Positions 1-10,266 of a stretch of DNA of 64,000 bases are shown here, piece by piece. Each line of letters starts with the position of its first letter. The first letter of the stretch is position 1. Origin of the DNA: Ophiura sarsii (taxonomy: Eukaryota > Echinodermata > Ophiuroidea > Amphilepidida > Ophiuridae). A program made the position numbers and the translations under genes. Under the pieces are notes generated by a model that saw only the letters and a list, made by a program, of their open reading frames with translations, searched no databases and was not told the origin of the DNA. The stretch is taken from positions 40,345,098 through 40,409,097 of the forward strand of contig CM069449.1 of assembly GCA_035610835.1 (NCBI GenBank), read 5' to 3'.

Positions 1-750
1 GGATTACTTTAGCGCGCGGATAGATAAAAACCGAATATTTCTCGCCAATATAGAACTGATTGAACTATAAACATGATAAAGGATGGAAGACCAACATACA
101 ACGGCGTAAGGGATTTTCCATATGGAAAAGGGTTCTTATGAGATTAAAAGACCGTACGACTTAAAATACACATATTGACGTAAATAACGAAAGAAAGTAC
201 TTTCTCTGGATCTGGAGTTTGCTTTGCTTAAACAACGGATTGCATTCAAATAATTGGTATTTTAAAATGTTTGATAGAAATCAACGATCACTATTTAAAG
301 TAATACGAATGGTAGATTTGTGCAAATGTTAGCGGCTTCAACATTGTGTAAATCAAATCAAACTTATTCGCCATCTAGAGCTGAACATTGGCAATGGTAG
401 GTGATTTGCTATTCTTCTGAAAATACAGCAAAATGCTTATTATTAACAAGTAGCATTTGGCCCTCTAGATTGGACTTTAAGAAATGCTTTATTATTTGAA
501 AAACATATAAGGAATATTTTTCAGAAACTATATGCGCCATCATCATAACTCATGTTATAAGCTTTCGAAACGAAGCAGGATATCATTAAATTCAATACGC
601 GCATAAAAGTGCAAGATCTTCTATAAGCAAGTGGGCATGGTGAGTGAAGTAGGTAATATCCTGAACAATGCTGCACTTGTTTGGTAAAAAAGAGTAAGCC
701 AAGAAATCAATACTTCCAAATGTTATGAAATAATAAAGACTATAACGTAC
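1..750. other. AT-rich non-coding sequence left of lectin exon
   Basis: No exon is recognisable here. The C-type lectin domain begun by the exons at 2382-2537 and 751-839 still lacks its C-terminal third (the segment with the last two conserved cysteines). I could not find it in this stretch on the minus strand, so it probably lies beyond the left edge. Confidence 0.5.
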
Positions 751-839
751 ACTTGATCCATCAATCCATTTAAATGCTCCTTCTACATCCATATCATCAA
801 ATCCTATCCATGCATTTCCTCCTCCAACGCGTACGATAC
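751..839 (-). CDS. C-type lectin domain, middle exon (partial gene)
   Basis: This 89-nt exon encodes the core of a C-type lectin-like domain: NAWIGFDDMD followed by VEGAFKWIDGSS, which matches the family's WIGL/F-D-D-x-x-E-G-x-F-x-W-x-D-G core. The acceptor is a pyrimidine/AT tract ending in AG just above 839, entered in phase 1. The donor GTACGT lies at 745-750 and leaves phase 0. The entering phase agrees with the exon at 2382-2537, so the two join as ...FVTG then IVRVGGG. The residues that would show Ca2+ or sugar binding (EPN/QPD and WND motifs) would be in the next exon, which is not in the window, so ligand specificity cannot be judged. The gene could also be a decayed copy, but no stop or frameshift interrupts what is visible. 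Confidence 0.8.
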
Positions 840-1018
840 CTATTGAAAAATGGTGAAAATATAAGTCGAGGTGACTTTTAACTGTAAACACTGATATCTA
901 GTCAAGCTTTCTTATAATAAATAACAGCGAGGCAGATATCTACCGCAAGTTATACAACTCAAACACGCATAGCAAACCTCGACTCATATCCTAACTTAAA
1001 GCAAGGACATGAGCCGGT

Positions 1019-1035
1019 GCGGGACTCGAACCCTT
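1019..1035 (-). repeat. tRNA B-box-like fragment
   Basis: On the minus strand this stretch reads GGGTTCGAGTCCC, the pol III B-box/T-arm motif, but no matching acceptor stem or A box is visible. It is probably the remnant of a tRNA-derived repeat. Confidence 0.3.
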
Positions 1036-1100
1036 GAACTGTCTTTATCCGGCTAGCTGTTATTTATTTACATTGGTCATGTTCCCTATTAAATCGCTTA

Positions 1101-1250
1101 GGGAGTACATCAAAACTCGACCACCCGGCAACCGCCGGTTCCGTGGGGTTCCGTGCGGTTGCAGCCGGTTTCTATTGTTCTAAACAATGATATGCGATTC
1201 AACCGGGCGGAACCGGCGGTTGCCGCGCGGTCGAGTTTTGATTTGCTCCC
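1101..1250. mobile_element. 150-bp MITE with TTA target duplication (PIF/Harbinger-like)
   Basis: The ends are inverted repeats: GGGAGTACATCAAAACTCG at 1101 and its near-complement CGAGTTTTGATTTGCTCCC ending at 1250. The complementarity continues inward through the GC-rich CAACCGCCGGTTCC / GGAACCGGCGGTTG arms. The element is flanked by TTA at 1098-1100 and at 1251-1253. A 3-bp TTA/TWA duplication is typical of the PIF/Harbinger superfamily. It has no coding capacity. Confidence 0.75.
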
Positions 1251-1450
1251 TTATGCGATACTCTATACGTTGGTTCGCGATGCGTATAACCCATCTCATC
1301 GTCAGATATGGTGTTTGCATTTCTTATAATAGTCAGACTTAAAAAGAGAATGAACCCGATTAGCTGAAAACATTGTTATGATCACATAGCCTAATTGCCT
1401 ACAATCAATCTTGATAAGATATTTGCCCAAAGTTTTAATTTTTGTGAAAA

Positions 1451-1592
1451 AATGTACTTTAGGTCCCAGATACGGGTATACCAGTATCGGTCAATACTGG
1501 AACATAACATTTGCCAGTATCGCTTAATACTGGTCCGATTTTATTGTTCCAGTATCGGTCGATACTGGAACACGAGCCTGTGCACGTGCTAA
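1451..1592. repeat. CCAGTATC palindrome element, copy 1
   Basis: After the lead-in AATGTACTTTAGGTCC come three 20-bp palindromes at 1481-1500, 1514-1533 and 1549-1568, each of the form CCAGTATCGGTCGATACTGG with one or two changes. They are separated by 13-15 bases. The same lead-in and palindromes occur at 2641 and, in part, at 12928 and 19843, so this is a dispersed family. No gene is seen between 1593 and 2381. Confidence 0.7.
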
Positions 1593-2381
1593 TATCATTA
1601 ATATTTACGTACGATGTCACTGATTGGTACTCGTTTTAGAATTGACCAACCTCCACTAGTGTCGTTGTCGGGGTCGTTGGACGTGCGAGTGGATGTTAAG
1701 CCGCATGAATAATGACTATTCGCCATGTTTGGTAATATTAATCCACACGAAGAACTGCTGGATTTCCAGCATCAGCATTACAATTTGCACGCACAATGCT
1801 TCACTCACTACTAAATCCTAGGACGCTGTATTCAGCTCTATGTGGAAAGGTGGGATTTCCGTGTTAGAAAAATCAGATGGCTTAACTGACAATCTCGGAC
1901 TGCATTATTTCAAACAATTTTAGAAGCCTGACCAAGGCTTAAGGCTATGTGCAGCTTGAAAGGTTATCATTTCCTTATATTTTCTTTATTTTTTCTTATC
2001 ACATACCATGATTACGGGTGTGCACCATCGCCATACACAGTAGCCTATACTATATAATATAAATAGGATCATATTCTGCATATACTTGTCTTGGCCATCT
2101 TTCAGCCTGGCCTAATTACTAACTAAAATTAAAATTATTTTTGAATCCATCTTGTATTACATACTTGGGTAATTAAAAAGCCTAAACAGTCATTTATAGA
2201 TTTTACAAGTGATTAACAATCTGGAGATTTTATCGTCTTTAGCAACGTGATCAAATTTTAGCTTACATAAATCCCATGGGCTCTTACTATTTTAACCTAA
2301 ACCAGTCAGATTGGGGTTAATGATACTTCTTTCGATCAGTGCGGAATATGGCAATTTATTAAATTATGGAATCCACCCTAC

Positions 2382-2537
2382 CTGTCACGAAATCGTTCTC
2401 CCCAGCATTATGCACAGACGTGAGATTCGAACCCTTGTTAACACAATCTGTAGACGCACCGTTATAGCTGCGTTTTGAATCTGACGCATAGTAACAATAA
2501 TCATCACGTAGTATCCAGTCCTGCTTGCAACCCATTA
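2382..2537 (-). CDS. C-type lectin domain, N-terminal exon (partial gene)
   Basis: This 156-nt exon is symmetrical (phase 1 in, phase 1 out). It encodes the first third of a C-type lectin-like domain: GCKQDWILRDDYCYY with the two N-terminal cysteines, then ASTDCVNKGSNLTSVHNAGE and NDFVTG, matching the C-x-x-x-G-(S/A)-x-L-x-S-(I/V)-H-x-x-x-E-N-x-F-(I/V) helix signature of the family. The acceptor is a T-rich tract ending CTAG just above 2537. The donor GTAGGG occupies 2376-2381. The next coding exon is 751-839. The exon carrying a signal peptide was not found between 2540 and 9800. The protein is probably secreted or membrane-bound and extracellular. It lies on the same strand as, and downstream of, the discoidin receptor that ends at 9869. 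Confidence 0.82.
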
Positions 2538-2640
2538 CTAGAAGAATAAGAATACGTGCTTCTATTTGATATTTCCGTTTGATATGTGAATGATGAACGA
2601 TGTGTAACATTGGGAATTACCGTATACATGCCGATAAAAA

Positions 2641-2785
2641 AGTGTACTTTAAGTACCAGATACTGATAAACCAGTGTAAACCAGTGTTTAAATGTTGGCA
2701 GTATCACTCTATACTGGTACGATTTAACTGTTCCATTATCTGTCCATATCGAGCGATACTGGAACGGTTTATGTTCCAGTATCGG
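2641..2785. repeat. CCAGTATC palindrome element, copy 2
   Basis: The lead-in AGTGTACTTTAAGTACCAG matches copy 1. It is followed by degenerate CCAGTATC/GATACTGG arms at about 2698-2717 and 2750-2785. This copy is more decayed than the one at 1451. Confidence 0.6.
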
Positions 2786-4800
2786 ACTTCGACGGTTCAT
2801 TGGCTCTGATGTGCTCAACTTTAGCGTTAATTCTAGAATGGTAAGAAATCATTGTTAGCAGAATGACCATAGTAGTCTAGGGACTGGGACCCCTAAAAGT
2901 GATCGTTCAACCGGTGTACCTTCTCAAGTCTGATCACATAGGTAGTGGGGGTCATTGTCAAATTTAATAAATGCAGTTTTGATTGATATTCGTGATTTTA
3001 AAGTAGAAAAATGAATACAATATATAAAAATAGCACAGTCTGTATTTGAACGAGCAAAATTGGTTGGATATATCTTAACTCAGTAACAGTTTTTCACTCC
3101 ATAGCTATCTATATATAAATAGCTTCAACCTTCAATAATAATTTGGGCGAGCAGAAAGCCCAAAGTGTTAAGTTCATCATTTGTTACCTTATAAAAATGA
3201 TACTTTATAAAATTAAATTTGTTATAAAAACTAGTGTTGTTTCAGATTTTGTAAAATAAAAAGGTCACATTTCGAGAAAAATCACGATTATATTATTGCT
3301 TGAGCAGGTTTTGATTTTTAAAATGAGCCCAATGTGGACTTTGAAAAACCTCATGTGGCAACACTCTCCAGTGCCTTTTAGTCAAGCAGGAAGCCCGCAA
3401 GCAAGTTCCACAGTATGTCGTCGATGGACGGGAGTCGGTTGGTCTGCCAATTGCTGGTTGATGGTTGATGGTTGAAACAACACCCAAATTGTAAGGTTTT
3501 AGCATGTTTTAGCGTGGTTGTATACATAATTTCTAGCTTTGAACTTTGATTTGTTATACAAATTAGTGTTTCGTATTTCAGATTTCAAATTTTAAGAAAA
3601 GTCGCGATATTGCATTTCTAAAGCTGATTTTATTTTCAATTATTAGCCCAATTGGCCAAATTAAATGCTAACTAAAACACGGCAAGACTGTATTGGCTAG
3701 GCAAAGTAGGGATACATGTTCATGAGCAATTACTAGTATTTTGGCCTGTCAAATCTGTCAAGAAATTTTGCTAAAAACATAGAGGCTATGGAACCGTAAT
3801 GAGGTAGTGTGCACTCTCAAATTGTGGGGGCACTTTATTGTTACAGGCCTATTTCAAAAGTATATCATTCGATGGTTAAATAGCACGATTCTAGGATAGA
3901 TAAACATAAATCATCATATTATCTATGGTTAATTTCAACCGAATTGCGGCATTTTTTTATACAAATAATGCCAAATGATTACTTCTCCTACGTTAAAATT
4001 TCCACGAAGCTGTGTACCACACAAATAATTCGAAATACTAATATAACATATCCATTTGACAAAATATTAACATGTTTATTGCACACTATTTGCCACATTC
4101 AGCAAAATGTATTTAGTATCGTTTAATAGGTGTAATTACTGCAATTTCATTGGTTAAAACGTATGAAATCTGGTCCATATAGTGTAAACAAGAAAATCAA
4201 ACCACACAGAATATTCCATATCCTCGATATCCGCGTTACCAGCATTTACGCGGTATGATCGGTAAAATATTACGTGTAAAGCGATTGATTTGCGTCTGTG
4301 GAAGAGTTGCTTAAAATATGACACGTACGTAATAAATAAATAAAATGGTGGGTGATTTTAACGCAACTGAGTCGATTTATGTTACATTCTGTGGCCGAAA
4401 TAGACGGCAAAAAGGTCTAATCCATGCCGAAAAATAAATGATCTGCAGAATACCATAACCGGACATGTTTTTGCGATGATTTCATGGACAGAGGTGACGG
4501 CGCAGAGCCTGCTAAAGGGTTGTTAACTTTTGGGGATTTTACGGAGGTAGGAAGAGAAGAGAATTAGGCGCCTTGTTTGAAGGGAATTTCGTTTTCCATT
4601 CATATGCGATCGCATTATATTTTGATTTGTGTGCGAATTGCAGGTTTTGTGCATAGGAGGAACATCTTTAGAGGGAAATCTTTTTCTACTTATGAGCTAA
4701 ATAACTGTGATTTCCTTTTTACTTAACAGAATAAATGATGTTTTTTCATCATGTGGTTCTAGAAATAGAATTGATGAAGTGTTTGAATCTCACGGCTATA
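2786..4800. other. AT-rich intergenic stretch
   Basis: I see no supported gene. Short open frames, for example on the minus strand near 3293-3505, lack recognisable domains. TTAA- and AT-rich simple sequence predominates. Confidence 0.5.
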
Positions 4801-4808
4801 ACTATATT

Positions 4809-4882
4809 TCCTTGATAGCTCGGTTGATAAAGCGTTCGCTTGAAGAACGGGAGGTCCGGGGTTCGATCCTTCCGCTCTGCAC
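4809..4882 (+). repeat. tRNA-derived SINE head, copy 1
   Basis: An A-box-like TAGCTCGGTTGATAAAGCG is followed by a perfect 5-bp anticodon stem CGTTC/GAACG and the B box GGTTCGATCC. The acceptor stem does not pair, so this is a tRNA-derived repeat and not a working tRNA gene. A tail containing TCATATGATTTTTT follows. Related copies lie inverted at 5322-5401 and at 14218-14292. Confidence 0.65.
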
Positions 4883-4941
4883 AATGTCATATGATTTTTT
4901 TTGTGCACTGTTAAAAGCGCTGTTTAAAATTTTAAATAACT

Positions 4942-5079
4942 ACAAGTTAATGAGTGAATCGCTCAACGTTGTTTAATATTTTAAATAATGTGGCTCAAAA
5001 TGGAATTAACTTGTTTAAAATTATGAGCAATATTGTTTAAAATGTTAAACGACGTTGAGCGATTCACTGGTTAACTTGT
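4942..5079. repeat. Inverted repeat between two SINE copies
   Basis: The arm at 4942-4973 (ACAAGTTAATGAGTGAATCG and onward) is the near-complement of the arm at 5046-5079 (GTTGAGCGATTCACTGG then TTAACTTGT). It lies between the oppositely oriented SINE heads at 4809 and 5401, so the whole 4.75-5.45 kb region is a large imperfect palindrome with TGAAGTGTT...CACGGCTATA flanks repeated on both sides. Confidence 0.65.
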
Positions 5080-5129
5080 GGTTGTTTAAAATGTTCCTGG
5101 TATTAAAGACGCGACGTGTACACAAGGTC

Positions 5130-5240
5130 CATGATGTGACGTTTTGAAGATTTGCTGCATTTACACCTGATTTGCCTCATTATGCGTAATGTGTCTTTTG
5201 AAATTAATATTTGAGTGGGTGAAGGGATAACCTGAGCACA
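5130..5240 (+). repeat. Dispersed repeat body, also at 13855-13985 inverted
   Basis: The words TTGCTGCATT, ACACCTGATT, GCCTCATTATG and TTGAGTGGGTGAAG recur in the same order on the minus strand between about 13855 and 13985. In both places this body is followed at the right by the AATATAATTTATAGCAA stretch and a minus-strand SINE head, but the body itself is inverted between the two loci. Confidence 0.55.
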
Positions 5241-5321
5241 ATCGCACCCAAATAATTTAAATATAAATAAATATAATTTATAGCAACAAAACTGATTTTA
5301 ACGAGAGAAAAAATCATATGA

Positions 5322-5401
5322 CATTGTGCAGAGCAGAAGGATCCAACCCAGGACCTCCCGTTCTTCAAGCGATCGCTTTACCAACTGAGCTATCAAGGGA
5401 G
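5322..5401 (-). repeat. tRNA-derived SINE head, copy 2 (inverted)
   Basis: Read on the minus strand it shows TAGCTCAGTTGGTAAAGCG (A box), GCTTGAAGAACGGGAGG and a degenerate B box GGTTGGATCC, the same unit as at 4809 but facing it. The anticodon stem has a mismatch. Confidence 0.6.
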
Positions 5402-5449
5402 CATAGCTATAGCCGTGAACACTTCATTAATTTTGTCCAAAGCCATGTA

Positions 5450-6100
5450 TCACTTTGGGGTCGCGTACAAATAAAATATTCCACTCGTGCTTACATACCA
5501 TACATGAATGTATCTAAACGTCTAAAGTTACCATATGATCATAGCATTGACATAGTCATGAACTCACCTTGCATAGAAACCTCCGGCAGAAATGAAAACA
5601 GGTAAATCGTGGTCAAGATTAACAACATTTTCATCGTAAATGTTGTCCCGTCCGGAATATGTTATTACATTAATGGATATTATATTACCGATGACAAGTT
5701 TAATTTCGATGAACCTGTGTATCAATTACATTTGTGAAACCTATATCCGATAACTATTGCAGTAGTAGTGTGTATCGATCTATACCAACTTGAATCATAT
5801 AGTTCATACTATGATCAAAGGTTATAATGATAAAAAAGTGCGTTTTAAAAATTAATTTTACAGTTCTTAGTTCCGTGTTTTGCAATAATAAACATAAAGC
5901 ATTATCAAATGCTCGTATTTGCACAGTGACTATCATAGAATAACAATTATTGGACTTGTCAAATATAAATATAAAGTTTGTTTTCGTCCGAGGGCGCTAT
6001 CACCTGTTATGTTATCACATCCAGGCGACACCGGATTATAGTAGTATCTCTCTGATTCCCTTCAGATTTGTCCATGCCATGCATGCCCTAGGCCTACAAT
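5450..6100. other. AT-rich intergenic stretch
   Basis: No gene, RNA or clear repeat structure was recognised. Confidence 0.4.
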
Positions 6101-6103
6101 TAC

Positions 6104-6275
6104 AAGCTGCATCAAGAGGAGAAATAGTAACCGGCAAACAATGCGATTGAAAAATATGATAACAAAATCAAAATACAGAAGAACATACTTGATAATGCAT
6201 TATGGGATACAATAAGTTTATGTTAGTTTGACATTGTGCATTGTTTGCCAAATATGATTTCTCCTCTTAGCTGCG
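6104..6275. repeat. Inverted repeat with 45-bp arms
   Basis: The plus-strand stretch at about 6107-6147 (AGAGGAGAAAT ... GGCAAACAATGC) recurs on the minus strand at about 6232-6270 (same words, AAGAGGAGAAAT ... GGCAAACAATGC). Both arms translate to a similar short peptide (RGEIVTGKQC and RGEIIFGKQC), so the arms may be exon remnants or simply a foldback repeat. No function is proposed. Confidence 0.5.
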
Positions 6276-6420
6276 TCCCTCCGTAATATAGATTAAAATG
6301 ATTTACCGGTATATTTAAATTAATAGAACGTATCAATATTGTATAGAACATCACATAAGGCATTTCTTTATCTAATGTAAAATAATATAGTCTGATGATA
6401 ATTATTTTCAAGGGGAAGAA

Positions 6421-6440
6421 GGGGGGGGGGGGGGGGGGGG
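6421..6440. repeat. Poly-G tract (20)
   Basis: There are twenty consecutive G residues. The length in an assembly is unreliable. Confidence 0.9.
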
Positions 6441-7425
6441 TAGGGTACATTTGTGTAGTTATAGCGAGATGGGGGTCAAAAACGTTTAATTAATCATTGT
6501 CCAGGTCTCCCCAAAGTATTTATGAATAGTCCATTAAATGTAACGAGCAGAAAGAAGGGAATTCCCTCCAGTCAGGGCTCGCCTCCTGATATATGCCCCA
6601 AACGAAATGACTTATCTCGGTTTGAGCCTGATCAAAGGTTATATTAATACATGACCATGACCGATAGCGATAGGTTCCGGGTTTGAACAACTTCCTTAAA
6701 CGTTAAATATAATTATGTCTTTGATATATAAACTGTGTAGTCAGGACCGTAAGTGATTTATATATGAAACACTTCTGGCCTTTTTTAGTTAAACGTTTTA
6801 CTACCCAGGGTAGAAGGGACCGAAGAGTCACACAAATGAAATAGAGAGAATGCGATTTGGCCATTGTTTAAACAATAAAATGAATAAAACTGTGTTTTTT
6901 TTACATTAAAACACTCCCTGAATTGAACATCATATTCTAGTAGAGAATGTCTAGATAACAATTCAATATTATTATTCATAGTAGCAGGCACATGTTATTA
7001 ACACATATGAGAAGTTTGAAAACTTTCCTATGTATAATTTTAAAATGGCATCAATTTCAAAAGTTCTATTTTCCCACTAGTTTGTGTAGAAACCTATGGG
7101 CGCCTCATCCACCGGCGCCTCATCCACCGATCCCACCCTTGACTCACTCGACGTTTAGATTGATAACTTCACTGTTGCTAAACATGTGGCTTTAATTCTT
7201 TTTTTATTCGGTAGCTGGATAAATTGTCTTTAATATGATACCAAAAATGTTATGTTTTTTTGACAACTTCTATTTAAAATAGAGACACGTATCACGATTT
7301 TAAGGATTTTTTGAAACGATCCCACCTTATTTGATATACTTATTAGTGACCTGTGACCAATGGCGCAATGGTAACTTCATAATGGATTAGGCTAGTCGCG
7401 TAGCTAGGTTTTTCATATTGGGGAT

Positions 7426-7446
7426 GGGGGGGGGGGGGGGGGGGGG
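7426..7446. repeat. Poly-G tract (21)
   Basis: Uninterrupted G run preceded by GGGGAT. Confidence 0.85.
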
Positions 7447-7730
7447 TGCGGGGGCAAGAAATGAAAGTGAACCGACGAGATTATTCTGACTGAAAAAAGG
7501 CCCGCGTTGCCCGCGAATATTGGTGATTTGATGTTTATTGTTGCTATGAATGAGGTACATTTCGGCTTTAAAGATGCTTTAATAAATATTTCATTTTGGG
7601 GACATATGGGTGGGAATGGGATACATTTTGGGGAAAAAAATACATGTGTACTTTTGACCGTCGTAATTACATGATTCCTGTTGTCAAATGAACCGACAGT
7701 GCCAATCTCAACCGACACGACAGTCAATAT

Positions 7731-7755
7731 GGGGGGGGGGGGGGGGGGGGGGGGG
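7731..7755. repeat. Poly-G tract (25)
   Basis: Twenty-five consecutive G residues, the longest homopolymer noted in the window. Confidence 0.9.
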
Positions 7756-8842
7756 CCTTCTCCTCGTTCGCGGGCATGAAAGTTAAAATAAGTCGACTTG
7801 TATTGAGGTGGTACAATTTAGGGATCTACCATTGATTGAGATCAAAATTGTCTGTATTTCCAGACGGATAGTATTGAAACATCAAATAAAAACTGCTGGC
7901 AAACTTTCAAAACGTCATACTGCTATATACCGTATAATGTTCTTTTTCACGTAGTTGGTATTTGATCATACGTACATTAAAACAGATACAATTTTGTGTC
8001 AAAGTAAGTAAGCCCACAGGGCGAACATACCCCATCCTCTCACAGGACGAACGTGTTCCTCGTGCATTTTCATTATTTTACCTAATGGTAATATGCATAG
8101 TACTCATCGAATGCCGCTTTTATAACTGACTCAAATCATTGACGAAACCTGTACGTTCCGAATACATATTTTTAAAAACATCACCATTATTGCTGTGATA
8201 ACGTCATTGCCCATGCCGTAATGTGGAATGTTTACGATGATCATGCTCTTTCTAGTGTCGTCATTACCAAATTGCCCCAATGTCCGCAATGCTGTGAATC
8301 CCATGGCCGACAAACTAGACCAGTAATTACACGCTTTGGTCTCCGTATTGTTGAGCATTTTAATACATCCATGTACACCGAAGCTCAAACTTCAAAGGTG
8401 CCTGACTGGTGCATTCTGTTCAAAATGTTATAGCTGATATTTATAATTTGGATCCCTATTGATTATCCTTTACATACCAACGAATCTGTATTATCTACTC
8501 TGATTCAGAAATATATAATACAATAGAAATTAATAGTCCATAAAAACATGATCACCGCGCAATTACAGACTGTACCACAGAGGCTGTGTTGTCGTGGGCA
8601 CTTTAATTACGAGCGTTAATTACAAAGTCTTTGTTGAGAATCTCAAGCGGCCGAAATACGCAAACGTAGTAATTATTGAACGCATCCCTGTTACCGCAGT
8701 GGCAATATGTATAAACATCTAGTTTAGCACAACGTTGGTGATAAAATATATACACCGTTTTCGCTTTCAAAGCAATTGGATTTTCATCGAAAAAATCTTA
8801 CGGGATTGTTTACACCAACGGGAGTTGTACACACGATCTTAA

Positions 8843-9800
8843 GGGGGAAGTAGGGGTTGAGAGCACATTTCACTAAAACTAATTTTTCTCCAATATTAAA
8901 GGTACTGTTAATGTTAATTGGGTATGTACTCAAACCTTAAGTGTTGTAGATTAAAAAATATCGCTACTTGGGTCGGTCATGTGACCCGTTGCCATGGAAA
9001 CGGCGTCCATATTGGATCATCTTTTTTACTACGAGGACACCTTGCGCGCAAGATATCTCAACAACTATTATCGTAGAGTTTTGGGACAAAGAGCAAAGGA
9101 AAGCTGATTGATACGGCTATAGAATGAACTAGGATCTAAGCAATTGGACACTATTAACTAGGGTAAGGATTTGATTTTGTGTTCACAAGAAAAAAAAGAT
9201 TTTTTTTTAACGAAGATGTAAACAAATATGTTCTCGTAGGGTTAGAGTCTCCATTCTATATAGTTCATGTTAAAGCTTATCTTATTAACAGTATTCTGGC
9301 CAAATGTAAAGCTCCTAGCCCCTTTAGTTTTCTAGATATACTGCGCGGACGGTCGCAAAATGGTCGAAATTAGTTACAGAGATTTCGTCAGTTAAATGTC
9401 GGGTCATTAGTAAATACGAATAATTAATACTCATTAAAGGTAATTAATCGTCATTTTTGTATCAAATTAAGTAAATTTGATTTAAAAATGAAGTTTTCAC
9501 TTATTTAAGGCATCTTAGAACACTAAATATATTAATTTTGGAGTAATCAAATAACATATGACATATTTGACCAGAAATGAATACTTAAAACAATAGAATA
9601 CATAAGAAGTAAATACATGCTTTAATATACGAAATTTTCGACTTCGCGACACACTTGAACACGCAAAATTTATCATAACTTTGCAGAGGAATATCCGATT
9701 TTGTTCATTTTTCAAGCAAAAGAAAGCTAATTCACTGGGCTGTGATATAAAGCAAAATAAAAACACCATAATATAAAACCTTTCAACCCCTACTTCCTCC
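8843..9800. mobile_element. 958-bp TTAA-flanked inverted-repeat element
   Basis: The left end GGGGGAAGTAGGGGTTGA and right end TCAACCCCTACTTCCTCC are inverted repeats with one mismatch. The element is bracketed by TTAA at 8839-8842 and 9801-9804. A TTAA target duplication is characteristic of piggyBac-type transposition, although piggyBac ends usually start with C, so the superfamily is uncertain. The interior has only short frames, so it is non-autonomous. It contains the palindrome GTTGCCATGGAAAC at about 8989-9002, an RFX X-box-like sequence. It stops 29 bp short of the polyadenylation signal of the receptor gene. Confidence 0.7.
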
Positions 9801-9832
9801 TTAACATTGATTATAGACCTATATTAATGTTA

Positions 9833-9838
9833 TTTATT
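9833..9838 (-). terminator. Polyadenylation signal AATAAA of receptor gene
   Basis: Minus-strand AATAAA lies about 31 bases beyond the TAA stop at 9869-9871, in the right place to end the receptor transcript with a very short 3' UTR. Confidence 0.5.
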
Positions 9839-9868
9839 ATCTTGTATAATATATGTGTTAGCCTATGT

Positions 9869-10266
9869 TTACGGTGCATTGATATAGGAATGATCTTTTG
9901 GTGTATCTACAAACAAATGGGCATCTTTATTGAAAGACGGTACATCATTATTCTGTACCATGTAAGTATTTTCAATGTTGTCTTTCCCTATTTCATCATG
10001 ATTCTGAACCATATAAGTATTTTCAATATTTTCTTCTGGGTCTTTCCTCATACCAAGATCAAGATCCAGACGATCAGCATAAGCATATTGTTGATCATCA
10101 GAAATGTTCTTTGCCGCATCGACCTTTTTAAGCTTTAGACCTGATTTGTCGACGCATGCGTTCTCGTAAAATTCTCGATGTTCTCGCGAGATCTCGTCGA
10201 CGCAGGATGGGAATGATGGATTCTCGTAGCAAGATAGATTGTCTGCTTCATCGTTATCCAATCGAT
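9869..10266 (-). CDS. Discoidin receptor, last exon: tyrosine-rich cytoplasmic tail
   Basis: This terminal exon enters in phase 1 after a T-rich acceptor (AAATAG) and ends at TAA. It encodes about 131 residues of acidic, hydrophilic tail with no fold I recognise but many SH2-type tyrosine motifs: CYENPSF and FYENACV (YxN, the Grb2 SH2 consensus), QYAYADRL, two copies of NIENTYMVQN (YxxQ, the STAT3-type docking consensus) repeated with a 17-residue period, and a C-terminal SYINAP (YxN). It joins the exon at 11128-11324. The inferred role is phosphotyrosine signalling under the plasma membrane. The motif matches are seen in the sequence; binding partners are inferred from known SH2 preferences. 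Confidence 0.88.

Larger units (their letters stand above)
6450..8838. other. Intergenic stretch with poly-G and short direct repeats
   Basis: I see no supported exon. It contains the duplicated GGCGCCTCATCCACCG at 7099-7130. At 7393-7446 there is a repeat-like GTCGCGTAGCTAGG ending in a G run, reminiscent of the common GTGGCGTAGCCAGG repeat end; a related GTGGCGAACCCAGG occurs at 22212. Confidence 0.4.

Noticed and set aside
2400..2430. tRNA T-arm on the minus strand (GGGTTCGAATCTC)
   Set aside because: It is part of the C-type lectin exon coding for KGSNLTS. The resemblance is coincidental.
3293..3505. Minus-strand frame resembling a transposase or zinc-binding fragment (CGTCLRASCLTKRHW)
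   Set aside because: Too short, no recognisable catalytic motif, and no conserved neighbouring frame.
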